Shown piece by piece: positions 38,101 to 52,400 of a stretch of DNA of 64,000 nucleotides (its first letter is position 1; each line of letters begins with the position of its first letter). The notes under the pieces are model-generated. The model ran no database searches, was not told the DNA's origin, and saw nothing but the letters and a program-made list of their open reading frames with translations. Origin of the DNA: Acanthornis magna (lineage: Eukaryota; Chordata; Aves; Passeriformes; Acanthizidae); assembly GCA_036785705.1 (NCBI GenBank), contig JAWUZG010000018.1:5553501-5617500 (forward strand), in the 5' to 3' direction. Both the position numbers and the translations under genes were made by a program.

Positions 38101-40307
38101 AATGAAGGATCTGGGGACCTGGGAACTGGCTGGCTTCTTTAGAACATCTGGAAATGAGCAATCATGCTTTTCTTTGTAAAGGTGTGGAAATTATTGTGAT
38201 GGACTGGTTGGGTTTTAGTAAAACACTTCAAACTGAGTGAGTTCTTACTTGGGGAATTCTTTAGAAATCTTTTGCCTTGTTTTGTTCCATCTCCCCCAAA
38301 TGCACGCTGTTTTCTTCATCTAATATCTATCAGGCAGAGAGAACTGGGCCAGGCAGATGTGTTCTTCAGGTTGTAGCTGCCTGGCCTCAGCCTGCCCTGC
38401 ATCCAAACCAGTGGTTACTCTGAGTAACTGGCAAAACTATAAACCTTACTTTTCTTCCTGAGCCTTGGCATGCCCAGTAGATTGTAGGCCTGAAGAAAAC
38501 ACTTGGCATTTCCTTCTAAAACTCAGACTTCTGAAAAACAAAGACACAAAGAGTTTATTTTGAATTAAGAACTGTTGCTGGATTTAGTCATTTAATATGA
38601 CTGTCAACATTTCGGTTTTCCTTAAAGGGACCTGGTGCCCTAAACCTGTAGTATTCCTCTTGCAGTGTCAGTTGGTAGAAGAAATTAAATGTTAGAGCAG
38701 CTTCTTGCTTAAATACACATAGATGAAAATTGAGAAAAAATAGTTTTACAGAGTCATTAGTATTCACTTGGAATAGTTTGGGGTTTTTTCTGTAGAAATC
38801 CCTTCATATATGACTTCTGATTGTTCAGGAAAGCATGGGAAACTTGGATATGGATGGCAGTCATAATATGGACTCATCTTATGTAAAGAAGAGCAAGTGA
38901 AAGTTATACTGGAAATAAAAGAAGAAAGGAATGTTTCCAAGACTGATCATTCTCTTGATTTGTAAGAAAAAAGAAGAATCTGTAGTCTTCAGAGACAGTT
39001 TAATTTATCAGTGTTTTTCAATCCATGACTTCACAGCCACTGGGACTGGGATGTTATGACAAGAAATGTTTCATCATTGATTACATTTTTGAGAATTATA
39101 TAATCTTGACCAAAAGGCATCCATTGGATTATGTAAATATATATTTTAAAAACGCAACTAAACACTAGGAACTAAATTCAGTCTAGAGTTATGTGGGGTA
39201 CAATCCATGCACTGAATTTTTGCCAGAACATTGAGGAGATGCACCCCATTTTTTTTTTTTAATATTTAGAAAAATAAACAATATCCTGTTTATATAAAAT
39301 GAATTCTACTGTGATTTAAATTGTTGTGCCAAAACCACAGAATGAGTTGGTCATTCCTCTTTTCTCCTCTGAGAGAGGTGCAACAATGACACAAAGGACT
39401 CTCAAAGCAGCTTTTACATAAAGATACTTTTCCCTTTTCAAATTCACCTAGAAAACTATGGCGTTGTTAAAATAAAAAACTAGTAAGAAGGAAATGGTGG
39501 GAAAATACGCTCAGTGTGCAGTTCTGTTAATGGTGAATTGGTTAGGGCAGTTCTCCAGGCTGGGCTGTCACAGCTTCCTGCATCCCCTGGGGTTTGGGCA
39601 GACTCACCACAGCTCCATGGCCAGAGGTGGTGGTGGCAGCTGGGACCCCAGGGAACGTGGGCACTGTGGGCTTGGCCAAAGATCTGTCACCATCACTTCC
39701 AGGAAAGGAGGCAGCCAGGCTCTCTTCTTCTACCCTCTTCCCCATTCTTTTGGCATGAAAGATGGTTTGGGGCTCATTTCTGCCCGATGGTTTTTCTCAT
39801 CCAAAATGTGCCATGGCCACAACTGTTGTTCATCTCCACTGAGAAAAGGCAGCCAGTCCCATACTGCCCACAGGCTGTGTTTTATTCACCGTGTGGTGCC
39901 ACTGGGATGTTTTCAAATGTGGTATATTCCCCCAATAAATGGTTTTATCTGTACAGCAGACACCTGGCAGCCTGTTTGAATGTTGTTTAAGTCTTTCAGT
40001 TTGAGATGGATGGGTGGTTCAGAATTATTTCCTGTAATTTCTTTTCAGTGTCTGGTATTTGTTGATCCAAACAGCATATATGTCATTATCATATAGAGTA
40101 AGTATGTGTTTGTTCTGCTTGATTAAATTCCTGAATTCCCAGCATTCTTCCAGTCTTGCCTCAATAACTGCACTTGGGAGGTGGGCTGTGATCAGAACTG
40201 CATGCCAGATTTCAGTGTGTGACAGTCAGATATGGGATCCACACGTGGAAAAAATGTCCCATTTGCATCCACCAAGGTATTAAGTGATGTTTGTTGCTCT
40301 TCCACAG
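35179..40307 (+). other. AFAP1: AFAP1 intron between coding exons 1 and 2
   Basis: Donor GTCAGT and acceptor TTCCACAG; 5,129 bases, phase 1. AT-rich, with no gene or interspersed repeat that I recognise. It contains a perfect 11-bp inverted repeat at 36107-36133. Open frames near 37.6-38.1 kb (139 codons) and two overlapping frames near 39.5-40.0 kb (about 160 codons) show no domain or composition typical of a protein and are treated as chance. Confidence 0.85.
36107..36133. repeat. Perfect 11-bp inverted repeat, 5-base loop
   Basis: AGCTGATCTCA (36107-36117), loop AGACC, TGAGATCAGCT (36123-36133). It could fold into a stable hairpin in the intron of the AFAP1 pre-mRNA; no longer precursor-like stem continues beyond it. 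Confidence 0.9.
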
Positions 40308-40405
40308 GTTTAGAAATAAAAGACCATGTCCAGAAGCAAGAAGTTGCCAACAGCTTGCCGGCACCTCCTCAAATGCCTCTGCCAGAAATACCTCAGCAGT
40401 GGCTG
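40308..40405 (+). CDS. AFAP1: AFAP1 second coding exon (residues 43-75, Src SH3 ligand)
   Basis: Acceptor TTCCACAG|GT and donor CTG|GTGAGT bound 98 bases. The first two bases complete Gly43; 32 further codons end in phase 0. The segment carries the proline-rich stretch [10 protein letters not shown] at residues 62-71, the SH3-binding site through which AFAP-110 engages Src. Pro71, the residue mutated in published SH3-binding-deficient AFAP-110, falls exactly at position 71 in this model, which supports both the start codon and the splice joins. The preceding residues 44-59 are polar and charged and look like a linker. Translation past the donor gives a short tail unrelated to AFAP1. The exon is isolated by introns of about 5.1 kb and 12.8 kb. 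Confidence 0.94.
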
Positions 40406-43400
40406 GTGAGTGTTATATTTAATTATATAAATATATACAAAAGAGAATGTATTTCTGGTAAGTCCTAGCAGAAATGGTCACAAGGGAAAAGAGCCTGCAG
40501 GTCCAGGGAAATAATTATTCCTTTCTCTCATCTCTACTTTGGTTGAGGGAATTCAATTCAGCCTGCAGAAGAGAGGTCAGAAAATTCCCTGTGATGAAAT
40601 AAGCCTGGGAATAGGTCACCTTCAGGGTCTGTGGAATGGCCATCCTTGGAGATTTAAAATTCAAGTGACAAAAATCTGAGCAACATAATTTCAAAGGTTG
40701 ACCTGTCCTATGTTGGAGGTTGGCCTGGCCAAGCCCACAGGTACCAGACAGTTTCTTACACTTTTATTGGTAACATTTTCTGGAGCAAGCCTTGTGAGAA
40801 GACTCCTCTTGATAGCAGAAAAATGAAGGTGCAGAGTTTTAAAATGAAGGAAGAATACTTCCTTTTTTTGAATAAAATCTTTAGTGCCTTTCCTGTCCAG
40901 TCTCTGGGTAGGAAATTCCATTCAGATCAAGTAGATGGCACTTATTCTTAGAGGTGTTTATAGCAAAGATACTGATTGAGATCTGTAATTCAATCCTCCA
41001 GTTGGGAGCAGCTGTCTTGTTACAGAAAAAACTATAAACAAGTTTTAATGCCTCTCTCTTACTGACTTTACAGTAGATATTAAGAAGAAAACATTTTCAA
41101 CATTTTTTTTTAGAGAGGTGTAAGGATATCGTGGTTTACCCTGTTAAAAGTTGGACTGATACCGATAAAGTATCGGTACTTTATTCTTGTGTGGAAAATG
41201 TTGTGCACAATGATAAGGGCAATCCATGGACACCCACATTCATTGAATCAGGAAGCACAGATGCAGCTTCCAGGGTCAGAACTACTGCATGGCTGATGTT
41301 CTGCCTCATTTTAGTGTGTTATTTTGTTATCCCATTTATGCCTGGTCCTAAGAGGTACATAAACCAGTAGCATCTTATGAACATAAGAACTAATTTATCA
41401 GATCGAGCTCCTGGCCAGCCTTTCATAAAATGATATGGACTGCAGAAAAAACTGAAAAAACACAACAAAATAAACATGTACTGTATGGAATACCTTTATC
41501 TTAGTTTCTTCCTAAGCAATGCCAGCTTTAGGTTTGTGACTGTAAATTAATTATGCATATATTTAATAGATGCAAAACGAATCTTATTAATAGACAGTAA
41601 AACTTAGAGAATCCATTTCACAGTTAACAGTGCCAAAAACTGATTATTTTTCTTTAATTCAGAATGCATGAAGCATAAATTACAAGGGAAAGGGTTCAGG
41701 AGAGGCAGGAAAATTATGCAAAGTGCATTTGCCTTTGAAATGTACACTTGAGGTACCACCTTCATAAACTGAAACCAACTGAGATCCTTGTTCTTTCTTA
41801 TTTGTGTAGGTTCAGTTTGGCTCTGAAAATTCAAGTTGTTTTTCTAAGATGACCCATCTCCTTTTCCTTTCTCACACACTAATGTGTAAATTCCCCTAAA
41901 GTTGGTACAGCTGCAGCAAGTGAAATGGTGTGAAGTATGAATTAGATCCAGGAGGTCAGCACTGGTTTGTGCAGTAGTTAATTCTGGATTTTTTAGTAAC
42001 AAAAATATTTCTCTGCGATGCTGTGGGAGTTGCCGTGGAAGGTGACACAGTTAGAGCTGGTCTGCAGTGGGGTCTTCCTGTGTTGAGGCTGCCACAGTGG
42101 GGTTTGAACATGGCCCTCCCTTGGGATCTGCCCTAACGCTGCGGGTGCTTGCACCTCAGTGAATCCATCAAGCTTTTCCATAGTGTTAGAAGCTGAGTTT
42201 TGCCAGTTTTTCTGCAATTCTACTGCTGATGTCAGGCAGTGGTGGATTTCAACCTCCCTTTCTGTTGTCAGTGCCACTATGTGATGAGCCAGGAGATGTC
42301 CCAAGCCTCTCATTGTCTTGCAGTATCCAAATACAGGTTATGAGTGGTGATATTTTAAGATGGTAGCACATTCTAATTTTTGATAAAGATGACAGACTGC
42401 TGCTGTCCTGCAAAAGACCAGGTGGAATCAGAAGGGAAAGACAAAGCCATCAGCTTTTTGTCTTTTGGATAGTAGGGCAAGCTCAAACCCCAGTCTGACT
42501 CTTCGAATTCATCTCCTGAAGTCACACTGATATAATGGCATTGATCATTAGCTGTTTTTTGGAAACCTTTCTCTTTTAGATCTCTCTTTGTTAAACCCTC
42601 ATCATTATTAGATATGTTCAGAGATTGTCATATTATCTTTCTTTTCCTACACAGGACATTAATGAACATGGCCAAGATCTAATTTTCCCTTCCTTTACTG
42701 CTCCTGCATGGTTATTTTTAATCCACCATGAATCAATGGAGTCCTAAAAATTTGCAGCCAATGCCAATCCCTATAAAAACTGTATGTAATTGCATTGTTC
42801 AGTGACACAAATACTGAGCCACCTTTCCTATCCACTTCTTACAGACCATATTTTCATAACTGAGTGGAAAAAATTCCCTGGGCCCACCAGGGACTGGCAT
42901 ATCCTGCTCCAGGTTGCCCTTCTTTCCATGGCAAGTTGGAAGTCATTCTGTATGGCACCTCTTTTTGGCAGCTGTTCAGGACAGAAGTTATTTTCACTTG
43001 CTAAGTAACATCTAGTGGTGGTCTCAGCCTCCAATGAAAACACCGTGTGCTGATGGAGCATAGGAATTTACTGGAAGTGGGAATCAATAACTTCAAATAA
43101 ACTATACGCTGTTTTAAAATCTCTGGTTTTAGGCCATCAGTTATTGAATGTGATGAAAATTAAAGGTTCATTTACACCACTGTTTCTCTTTATGTCACTC
43201 AAGGATTTCTGCATTCAAAAATGTTTAGTCTGAATTGGTGTTTAAGCTTCTACTTATGTAAAGATGTGTGGGTGGGAAGGAATTCAATACTCCTTAAAGT
43301 AGTGCCAGGAACCAGAATTATGTGTGGGCAGGTGCTCTGCAAGGTTTCGTTTGTAAATCTGTAAATAGACCTGCATATTTGCTCAGGCCAAATCTTGTAT

Positions 43401-46400
43401 CAGTTTTGTTATTCATCAGCCCATGAACAAAGGGTGTAAAATTAATTTTATTAAGAGACATACTGTTAATATTTCAAATGAAGTCTCCAGTTATTAAAAC
43501 ACATTAGAGCCTGGAGAGTTTTCCTAGGCTCAGTGGGCTTTGGATCAGATCTTAAAATTGAGGGACAAAGCTGGGCCTTTAGTATACTTGAATTAAGAAA
43601 ATCACTAAGTGCTGAGTCTCTTAGTAATTCTCTTTTGTGTACATTCCTTGGCTGCATCAGGTCTGACAGACTTTCTGTCAGGCGTAGAAAGCCCAAATCC
43701 CCTCTTGCTTCATTCTGCGCACGCAGCTCTTTTAGGTGGCTGGCAAGGGAAGTGCTGCAGATAAAGGCTGTGAAGCTTAAGGACAGTGCTGAGCCCCTCT
43801 CGAGGGCTGGGGCACCGCTGTGAGCTAGCAGGGACACAGTGCCACAGCTCTGGAGCTTTGTTTGGGTCAGCAGCAGAGCAGGAGGTCACTATGTTGGAAA
43901 TAGAGTCCTGTCTGTCCTCCCCTCTCGAATTTTCTTTCTGCGAGGGCTTGTCTTCAGCCTGCTTCATCCACCCCTGTGTCAGCAGCTGCTTTTGTGGCTT
44001 TCCCCTGCTCTTGACAGGCAAGCAGTGCTAGGTGATAGGTTTGGAGGAACAACAGAGCCAAGGCTCGGTGCGTGCTTCAAAATGCTGCTGGTGGTTTAAC
44101 ACCTGGGATCCCATCCTTGCCCTATCACCAAGTGGCCTTGAAGTGCATTTTCCACTGAGGCAGGAGGATAATATCTGGTGTGTCCCACTGCTGGGTATGC
44201 CAGGATTACTGGCATAAATTATCCACAGCATGACAGTGACAGAACACTTCTAGCCTCCAAGCATTTGGTTGTCATATTACATCTGACGGTTGGTGATCTC
44301 ATTGCTCTGTGCTGTCCAACAAAATCAAACACAAACAGCACACTTAGCTATTTTGCATGATTTTCACAGCGAAATCGAGTGTATGTTTTGTTTTTCTTGG
44401 AATATTGACAATTTAATAATTATTTAACTGCAACAAATGTTCAGCAAAATTCCAGAACCCTGCAGATATGAATCAAAAGAATGGGTCATCTTCCTGCAGC
44501 CCATTCCTGCACAATACACAGTCACTCTGCAGGCGGACTTCATATAAATGGATTTCCTATTGTGGAGAAATTATTTGACAGCCTCCCTTTATCTGGCTGC
44601 CTGTCAGGTAAACTCTTAGATATTTATTAGAAAATGATGAAAGGAGACAGTGTCCTTGGAAAAGAAGAAGAAAAATCACCTGGAAATCAAAAGGATTCTT
44701 GAGGTAATATGTCACCAATTATATTAATCATTCTTTGCACAGCAACCAAAAAAGTGCCAGTTTTAGAGCTTTTTCTGAAGTGTGTTGTGAGAAAAGTGCC
44801 ATAACAAAAGCAAGAGATCCCTGTGCCAGGTGGGTACTTGGAAACCTCTGTTTCCTCTACCTTTTTCTCCTAATACTGAAAAATAGTTGTTATTCTCTGT
44901 TCCTCTTTAAAGATGATCTTAAGATAGTATTAATTTTCAAGTTCTTTCCTGAAAGAAATTTCAAAAGCCACAAAAATAAATTCAAAAAATATTTGTTGTT
45001 TCATTCAGAGGTGGCTATCCTTTCAGCTTGAACCGGTCTGAACAAGTTGTTCCGTAATGAAAGAACAAGTAAAGAGGCCTTTTTGATTTATCAGTGCAGT
45101 CGCTCTTACTGCAGGCAACGATAAAATATTAACCCTTTCAGAAACCAACCAAAATCTATTTACTACCAGTTAGGTTTCTTTAACCCACTATTTCAATTTG
45201 AAAGTTGTTCCACCATCTCAGTGTTCATTGCCAGTCTTTGTCCTGGTGTTTAAGTAGGTTCTTTTCCCCTCGCCTATGCTTCAGATATCCTTTGTAATCC
45301 CAATCGTATTTCTCTCAGGTTTCATTTCATTCCACTATGTATGAGAAAGGCTCAATCAGTTTCATTTTGAGCTATGATTTAATGCTAGTGAACAATATTA
45401 GTATTTCTCCCAAGCACCTTCTGTAAGGATCATGTACTTTGATGGTAAGTAACCAGAACAGCAGTCTTCTGGGCATAGAATCAGAATCATTTAGGTTGGA
45501 AAAGACCCTTAAGATCATTGAGTCCAGCTGTTTGCCTAAAGCTACTACTAAACCACGTCCCCAGGTGCCACATCTACATGTGCTTGACAATCCTTCCGGT
45601 GAAAAAATTTCTCCTAATATCTAAACCTCCCCTGGCATGACTTGAGACTGTTATATTTGTCCTGTTGCTTGTTACTTGGGAGAAGAGACTGACCCCACGT
45701 GGCTACAGCTCCTTTCAGGTGGTTGTAGAGAGCAGTAAGGTCCTTCCTGAGCCTCCTTTTCTCCAGACTAAACACCCCCAGCTTCCTTAGCCTCCCTTAG
45801 CTCCCTTAGTCATTATAAGACTTGTGCTCCAGACCCTTCACCAGCTCTGTTGGCCTTCTGTGGAGTCATTTTAGCACCTCAGTGTCTTCCTTGTTGTGCG
45901 GGGCCCAAAACTGGACAAAGGATTTGAGGTGTGCCCGCATCAGTGCTGAGCACAGGGTGACAGTCACTGCCCTGGTCCTGCTGGCCACACTATTGCTGAC
46001 CCAGGCCATGTGCCATTGACCTTCTTGGCCACCTGGGCACACTGGGATTGTGGAATAGTTTTGGCCGTAATATGTGATTGCATAAGGAATAAGGATAAAG
46101 AAATGTATACAACCTCTTTTTGGTGTTGGCCGTGTCTTGCAGGACAATGTAGTTGCCGTTCTGGTTTTCCATCGTTGAGGTTGGTGCATTATTGTTGATG
46201 ATTTATTTCACATTTGCAAATGGTACCATAGGAAACTTTTAATTTAAGCAATTACCTTCTCAGTTAATTTATAGTATACCTTTATAGCAATACACATCAC
46301 CATATTTCAAAACTTTCTTCATGTCTAAGCTGCCAGAATAAACTGTTCTCAGCTGCCTTTAATTGAACTTCTTTACCAAATTCTTTTTGTGATCATTGTG

Positions 46401-49400
46401 AAGTTATTTGCCCTTTTGTCTTTTTTTTTTTTTAACTAGATACTGATGATATTTGACCTTCGTATAAGAAAATTATTAAATTAATAATGCCACAGATTTT
46501 ACAGGATATTGTCCCACCATTTTTCTTAGCATGCTCACACTTCTGACCTTAAGTTTTTCATTTCTTGTTTCTGTTCTATACCTGCCCATAAAACACCCTC
46601 CCTGTGTTGATAGTTAGGGCCCAGATTTTTTGCTTTCCTGGTCATGCTCATTAATGTTCTGTGCACAAATGCTTGGGGAAGGAATTAGGCCAGGAAGTAC
46701 CAAGTGTCCTCTTGCTTTAATTTGAGGCAGTGCTCAGGCCTTTAGATGATACTGTTCCAGTGGAAATGGCGTTGCCTATGCTTTTCTCACTGTCTTGTCC
46801 TCACTGCCGTGCCACTTACTTGGATGAGCTTATTAACTGCTGGAAGAGAAAGGTGATTTTGTTTTTGCTGGGGAATACAGACTCTTCTTTGAGCACAGTC
46901 ACAATAAACATCTCTGACTGAGAGCCCCATGCTGCTTAAAATTCAGCTTAATCTTTCTCATGCAATATGTATGAAGTGTTCCCTAGCATTAATTAAAGCC
47001 CATTTCATTTCTTGATACACGCAGACCCTTTGCTTGACATGAGTCAAGTCTGTTGTTTTGTCTGAGTAATGCTTCTAGCTAGCTGTGTAATAATCTTCTA
47101 TTATAAATTCTGAATGATACAGCAATACCTTGGTTTTATTTCTGGCTCATTCACTTTTAATTACTTTGTTAGATCTTCTATTCCTTCCACTGAGTCTGGA
47201 GTTTATTATTTCCACTCTAGTCTTCCGCAGAGTTTGGGTGTGGAAGCTACCTGTCTTTTCAGTGGTGCATTCCATGCTCCAGTCTTTTTGGTTTTATTTA
47301 ATATCTCAAATGTAATTACATACAATAGCAAGAACTGAGACAATTTCTATCTGGACATTGACTGGCAGTGCCATCAGAGATACAAGAACCAGATGGGTTT
47401 TCTACTTGGTTGTTTCTACCATGTTGTTCTGTTACCATTTCCATTTGGTCCTGTTCATTGCCATCTTCACCTTCCTCTTTCAGAGGAAAAAGGATTTTTC
47501 AGATGTCTGAGCAGATATGGTGTATCCTATGAAATCCTAACTCAGCTCCTGGTGAGGTTCCTGTGCAAACACTCCAGACAATCTTCAGATCAAACTGTGG
47601 AGGCATAGGACGCCCTGATTCATTCTTTAATGCGAGCAAGTCTGTTCAGATCTCTTTCCCATCATCAGGCTGTGCTTTCTGAGGCTCTGATCTGTTTGTA
47701 GTCACTGTACATACTAAGCACTTTTCCAGTGATACTTTTAATTAGTCATTCACCCCCGAGCCAGCAGACAAATAATCACAGCTCGCAGGCTGTGTCGCGT
47801 GTTCCCCCACTCCCTGGAGGACAGTGTGCCAAGTGTGCACCTTCTGTTCTTGACCTGCTCAAGTTCCTGCTCAGGATCACCCCCTAAGGAGAAGCTCCAC
47901 TTGTGCTTACACCTCTCCTCCACCTGGTAATCACTTCCACTGCTTTCCCATTGCCCTCATCTGTTCAGCACTGCAGGAGCTGGTGAGTGATCAGTGCTGC
48001 TGTTCGTGGGATTCATATTGCTGGGGATTGCTGGGGCTCCCATCATGTGGAACTCTGGTTGTTGATTTCTCAGGGAATTCCTTTTGGGTTTTTTTTCCTG
48101 GTAGCACTGGCATTGTAGAGGGCTGTGCTGTACAGAGATGGCCAGGTGGGACTACACCAATAGCTCATCATGTGGCCCTGTCCACCTCTTCTGGTGGGAC
48201 TGATAGGGTTACTCCCTTCTAAAAAGCTGAGTTTTGTGGCTGTCTGGCTAGTTTTGCTGTCTTTTGTGTTCAGAGGCTGGGAAGAGAAGTTGTTAGACTT
48301 CCTTCACATTATTTGGCTCCTGGTTTTGTGGGCTCCAGCTGACAAGCTCAGAATATGAAGAAGAGGTCAAATGAAGAATTATTTCTCAGCTTCTCCTTGT
48401 GTGCACTCAGGCTAATATTGCACAGCTCAATATGGTCTTAATATCCCACAAAGTCATCACTTTTGTCCTGAATAAATCCAAGGTCCATCCAGGTCCCCAA
48501 CTGCTGGCAATAAATAGTGATTTCTCTGTAGTGCAATTTCGAATCTATCTAAGGGCTGTCATGCTAAGTGCATGGCAAGTACTAATGCCCAGTTTCCAAC
48601 CCTTACAGTGTTACAAAAAAAGCTGAGTTGAAATGCACGCTCGCTAATTTTGCGAATCGTACTTTACTCGGTTTGTTGGTTCATCTTGCCTTCTGGACAT
48701 CCATTTTTTCACATGTGGAGTTAGGGATATAAATGTGTGTGTACTCTTCCCCCTCCAGGCTGAAGATGCAGCGGAGCTGTGCAGAGGTCAGGTCTAAGCT
48801 TGCTCCAGAGCAAACGATGAGTGCCTGTGTGAAAGTTTCTTCTGACAGCCCACATTTGCCTGCTGGCGCCTCAGCAGCTTTTTTACACATCGCCAGAGTG
48901 GGACTGCTTCTCCATTTGAGGGGTTGTGTATCAGCTGGCTCACAGTGCAGCTGGGTCTGAGCTGGTTGATCTCACAACACCCATGTGAGCGTGGCACGGG
49001 AGCTGCTGGCAGGCTCTGCCTGCAGCACGGGTTACTGACAGGCTCGGCTGAGCTCACTGCTTTGTGCTGGGAATCTCCACATCCTCAATCATTGCAGAAA
49101 GGAAAGCACTGATTTCCTTTATTTCTTTATTTCCTTGTTTTTTTCTATTTCCTACTGAGTGTAAGTCTTCTTTGGGTTATAAAGAGATTTTATATCCTCA
49201 GGCCTCTCTACATTGACATTTATTTTTCTTTCTTCTGTCAGACTGCTTGTCCCAGGTAGCAGCTAGACTATCCCTAAAATGAAAGTTGCTGTCTGCCTTG
49301 CTCAGTACCCTTGGACAGAATGGGGAAAATAAAGCAGTGTATCTCTTAGGATAAAGGAAGATAGAGTTTATTTGTGATCTGTGGAATACAGGTGGGCAGG

Positions 49401-52400
49401 TGGAGGGGAAGACCATAATATGCCATTAAATTATATGTCCACATAAGTCTGTTTCAGAGTCCAGTAGGATAATGAATTCTGCCATTTTGTTTCTTTCTCT
49501 CACCAATCCATTCTGAAAGCTGGAACTGGGCAACCCGTGCACAATCCTGTCTTCAGTGTTATCACAGATCTCAGCTCTGTAGTGTCATGATCCCCTCATC
49601 AGCTTCTTGGTTTCAATTGAAGCATCTCTCAGTTGGCCTCAAACCCAGGACCTGACAAACATCTTTATTGGTGTTATTTCATTATTACTGTTATTATTCT
49701 GGGCAACAACATATTACTCATCTTTGTTCTTTTTCCTCCAAGGAGATAAAAGTAATGGCAATGTATTTTCTAAGTTCTTATTCCTGTGTTTGAGTGAGAT
49801 GGTTCATCTTGAGAGGCAGCATTCTCTATGTTTCTTCCCTGTTGCCTGCCTTTAAAAAAAAAAAAGGTAGAAAATCATGCTGATGCCTTCCTTGCAGGCT
49901 GCCAGGTCTTTTCTCCTGATACCGCTCAAGCTACACATGTTCTAGTGTTTTTTAAGATTTAATCCTTTTACAGAATATGTAAATAGTTTTGTGGGTTTTA
50001 TGGCATTTTTATTTTTTCAGGTAAACTATTGAAAATTTATTGAATAAAGACTTAGTTCATAATTCATAACTTCATCAAAATTCTTCCACTAAACATTGCC
50101 AAGAGGAAAGAATTAAACAATATAACTAGTGGTAGTAAAAACATTAGAGCACTATAAATATTAGTAACTAATACCAGAATGTACACATATACATTTTTAC
50201 ACATCTTGGTGCTCAGACTCATATACTCCATGGCTCCCAAAAGATGTAGTTGTTTATGGTGCAGATTTGAGTGAGATATTTTTATTTTGTATTTAATCAG
50301 TTGGGGTTTTAATATTAAAGCATCCCTGCTTTTATCAGAAAGTATTTAATGTTGGATGTTTCTATTTCTCCCATTTAAAAAAAAATCCTTTTTATAATTG
50401 TTTTCAACTTTGTTATGGCAGGCACTGCAAAATGCATTTCAGAGAGGAGGGCCCAGTTAATTCAGCAATGGATTCCATCTGTGTTGACGTTGGCTGCACA
50501 GCCCAGCCCGCCCCAGCTGTATGAAGTAACTGGTGCTCCAGCAGGGTTGAAATCAGACAAGCACCATTTGTGTTTCATTTCCTTTTTTCTTTCTTTCTGA
50601 ATAACATTTTGTCTAAAAACATGGAATTTTTTTTTTTCCTCCCTGATCTTTATTGGAACCTCTCATTTGTTCCCGGATAAAATAAAGCTTTGAAACCTCG
50701 GTGCTGTGTCAAGTCAAAATTGTAGTGACTCAGGACAGGTATTTTCCTGGGTGAATGAGGTTTAATAATGATAGGAATTTCATATATTGTATACACCTGA
50801 TGGAAAAAATGGTTAAAGGCTAGACTAAGAAATTAATTTGTCTAATGAAAACGGTGGTATGAATCTATACTGCTCCAGGAACAAATGTGACCCCAGCTCA
50901 CAAGAACAAGGTTCTTGCGACTTGTGTGAAGGGAGAAAATCAGCTCTTTGCAGGCAGTTCCCCCTCTTGTGTCTAGCACTTCAGGCCACACAGAGGTGAT
51001 ATGTGTAGAGCAATTCATAATTGCTGTCCATTTTCCAACAGTAACGAATGTAATGTAATAATTTTTAATATCCCTTATGCCTGTTGTGCAGCAGCAGCCG
51101 ACCTTGAAAGACTCATTTATTTTGCCATGATGTGCAGGTTGTCAGTTTGATTTTTTTTTCAGCAAAATTACAGGATCACTACACTAAAAGTAGTATTTTC
51201 TCTTTTTTACACTTCTTTGGCAGATAATTTTTCTAGCAAAGCTGATCTGTGAGGAAAACTTACTTGGTTCACATTTTAGGTAGCAGTAATTGCCAACTGT
51301 AATTTGTAATTGATTGTGACGTAAGAAGTTGGCTGTATCATTTGATATAGAAATAATACTAGTGCAAATTTCAGTCTGACCAAGAATCTCTGTGTTCAGT
51401 CATGAATCAGTTCATCGTTCATGAAGAAATTTCTGATTTTACTTGGTGTGCAAAGGTGAGTCCCTGCTGGATGAGCTGAAGGACAGGGTTAGTCACTAGC
51501 TCCTTGCCTTCCTGCACTTTGGGAGTACACAAGCACTTACCTGCAAGGTGGAATAACCTACTTGATACGAATTTAACTACAGAGCACTCTAAGGGTGGGA
51601 CTCACCTCAGTGATGTTGTTAAGAATTAGGTGTCTGGCGTAGGTGTGTAATCAGTAATGAGATTTGGAGATGTCTAGCTTTGAAATATTCAAAGATGAAT
51701 CCAGCCCTGAAAGTGCCCACAGAAGTAATTTCTCTACGGTTAATGGCACATGTTATTAAAGCTCAGGTTCCTCCCAGGTAGCTCCAGGTCTGTAGCTAAA
51801 GAGGAGCACAGTCCCTGTGGCCTCATCTGTGTGATATGGAAGAAAGCTCTGCTAGACTGGTCAGCTCACCTGAGCCGCAGTCCAAATGTGTCTGTGTCTG
51901 ACCAGTTTCTCACTTCGGTATCTCTGTTCATTCCCTTAGTTTAGACTGGATCAGTCCAGTGCAGACAAACACCATTGCACTCTGCCATTACATGGAAAAA
52001 AAAATGGATGTGTTGAAAAAGTGTTATTGCAGAAATGAGACTCTGCTTGGAAGTTAAATTTTTGTAATCATGCAATAAACCATTGGTGCTGAAAAAAGGT
52101 TTAGGTATTTTCTATGAAACTAAAAACCTGTGGCAAATATGAATGGGTTCTGAAAAATAGAGGTATTTTTGGTACTTGATAAGGAAAAAGAACAGTAAAG
52201 TCATATGGAAGAAGTCACAGAGTACTAAATTAACCTTGTTATTATATCAACATACCAGCAGTTGGTCAGTTTTAAATTTAAAACAGGTTTAAATTTAGAA
52301 AAGAAGCATTTTAGAATTTGACCTGATATTTGACATCTTTTTCACGTAACAGTTTCTTTATGTTTCAAACTTTTCCTTATTTGTAGCCCAGTTTTCACCA

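Noticed and set aside
39494..39990. Two overlapping + strand frames of about 160 codons
   Set aside because: Different phases of the same sequence, no domains, no splice context; chance in a GC-richer intron stretch.
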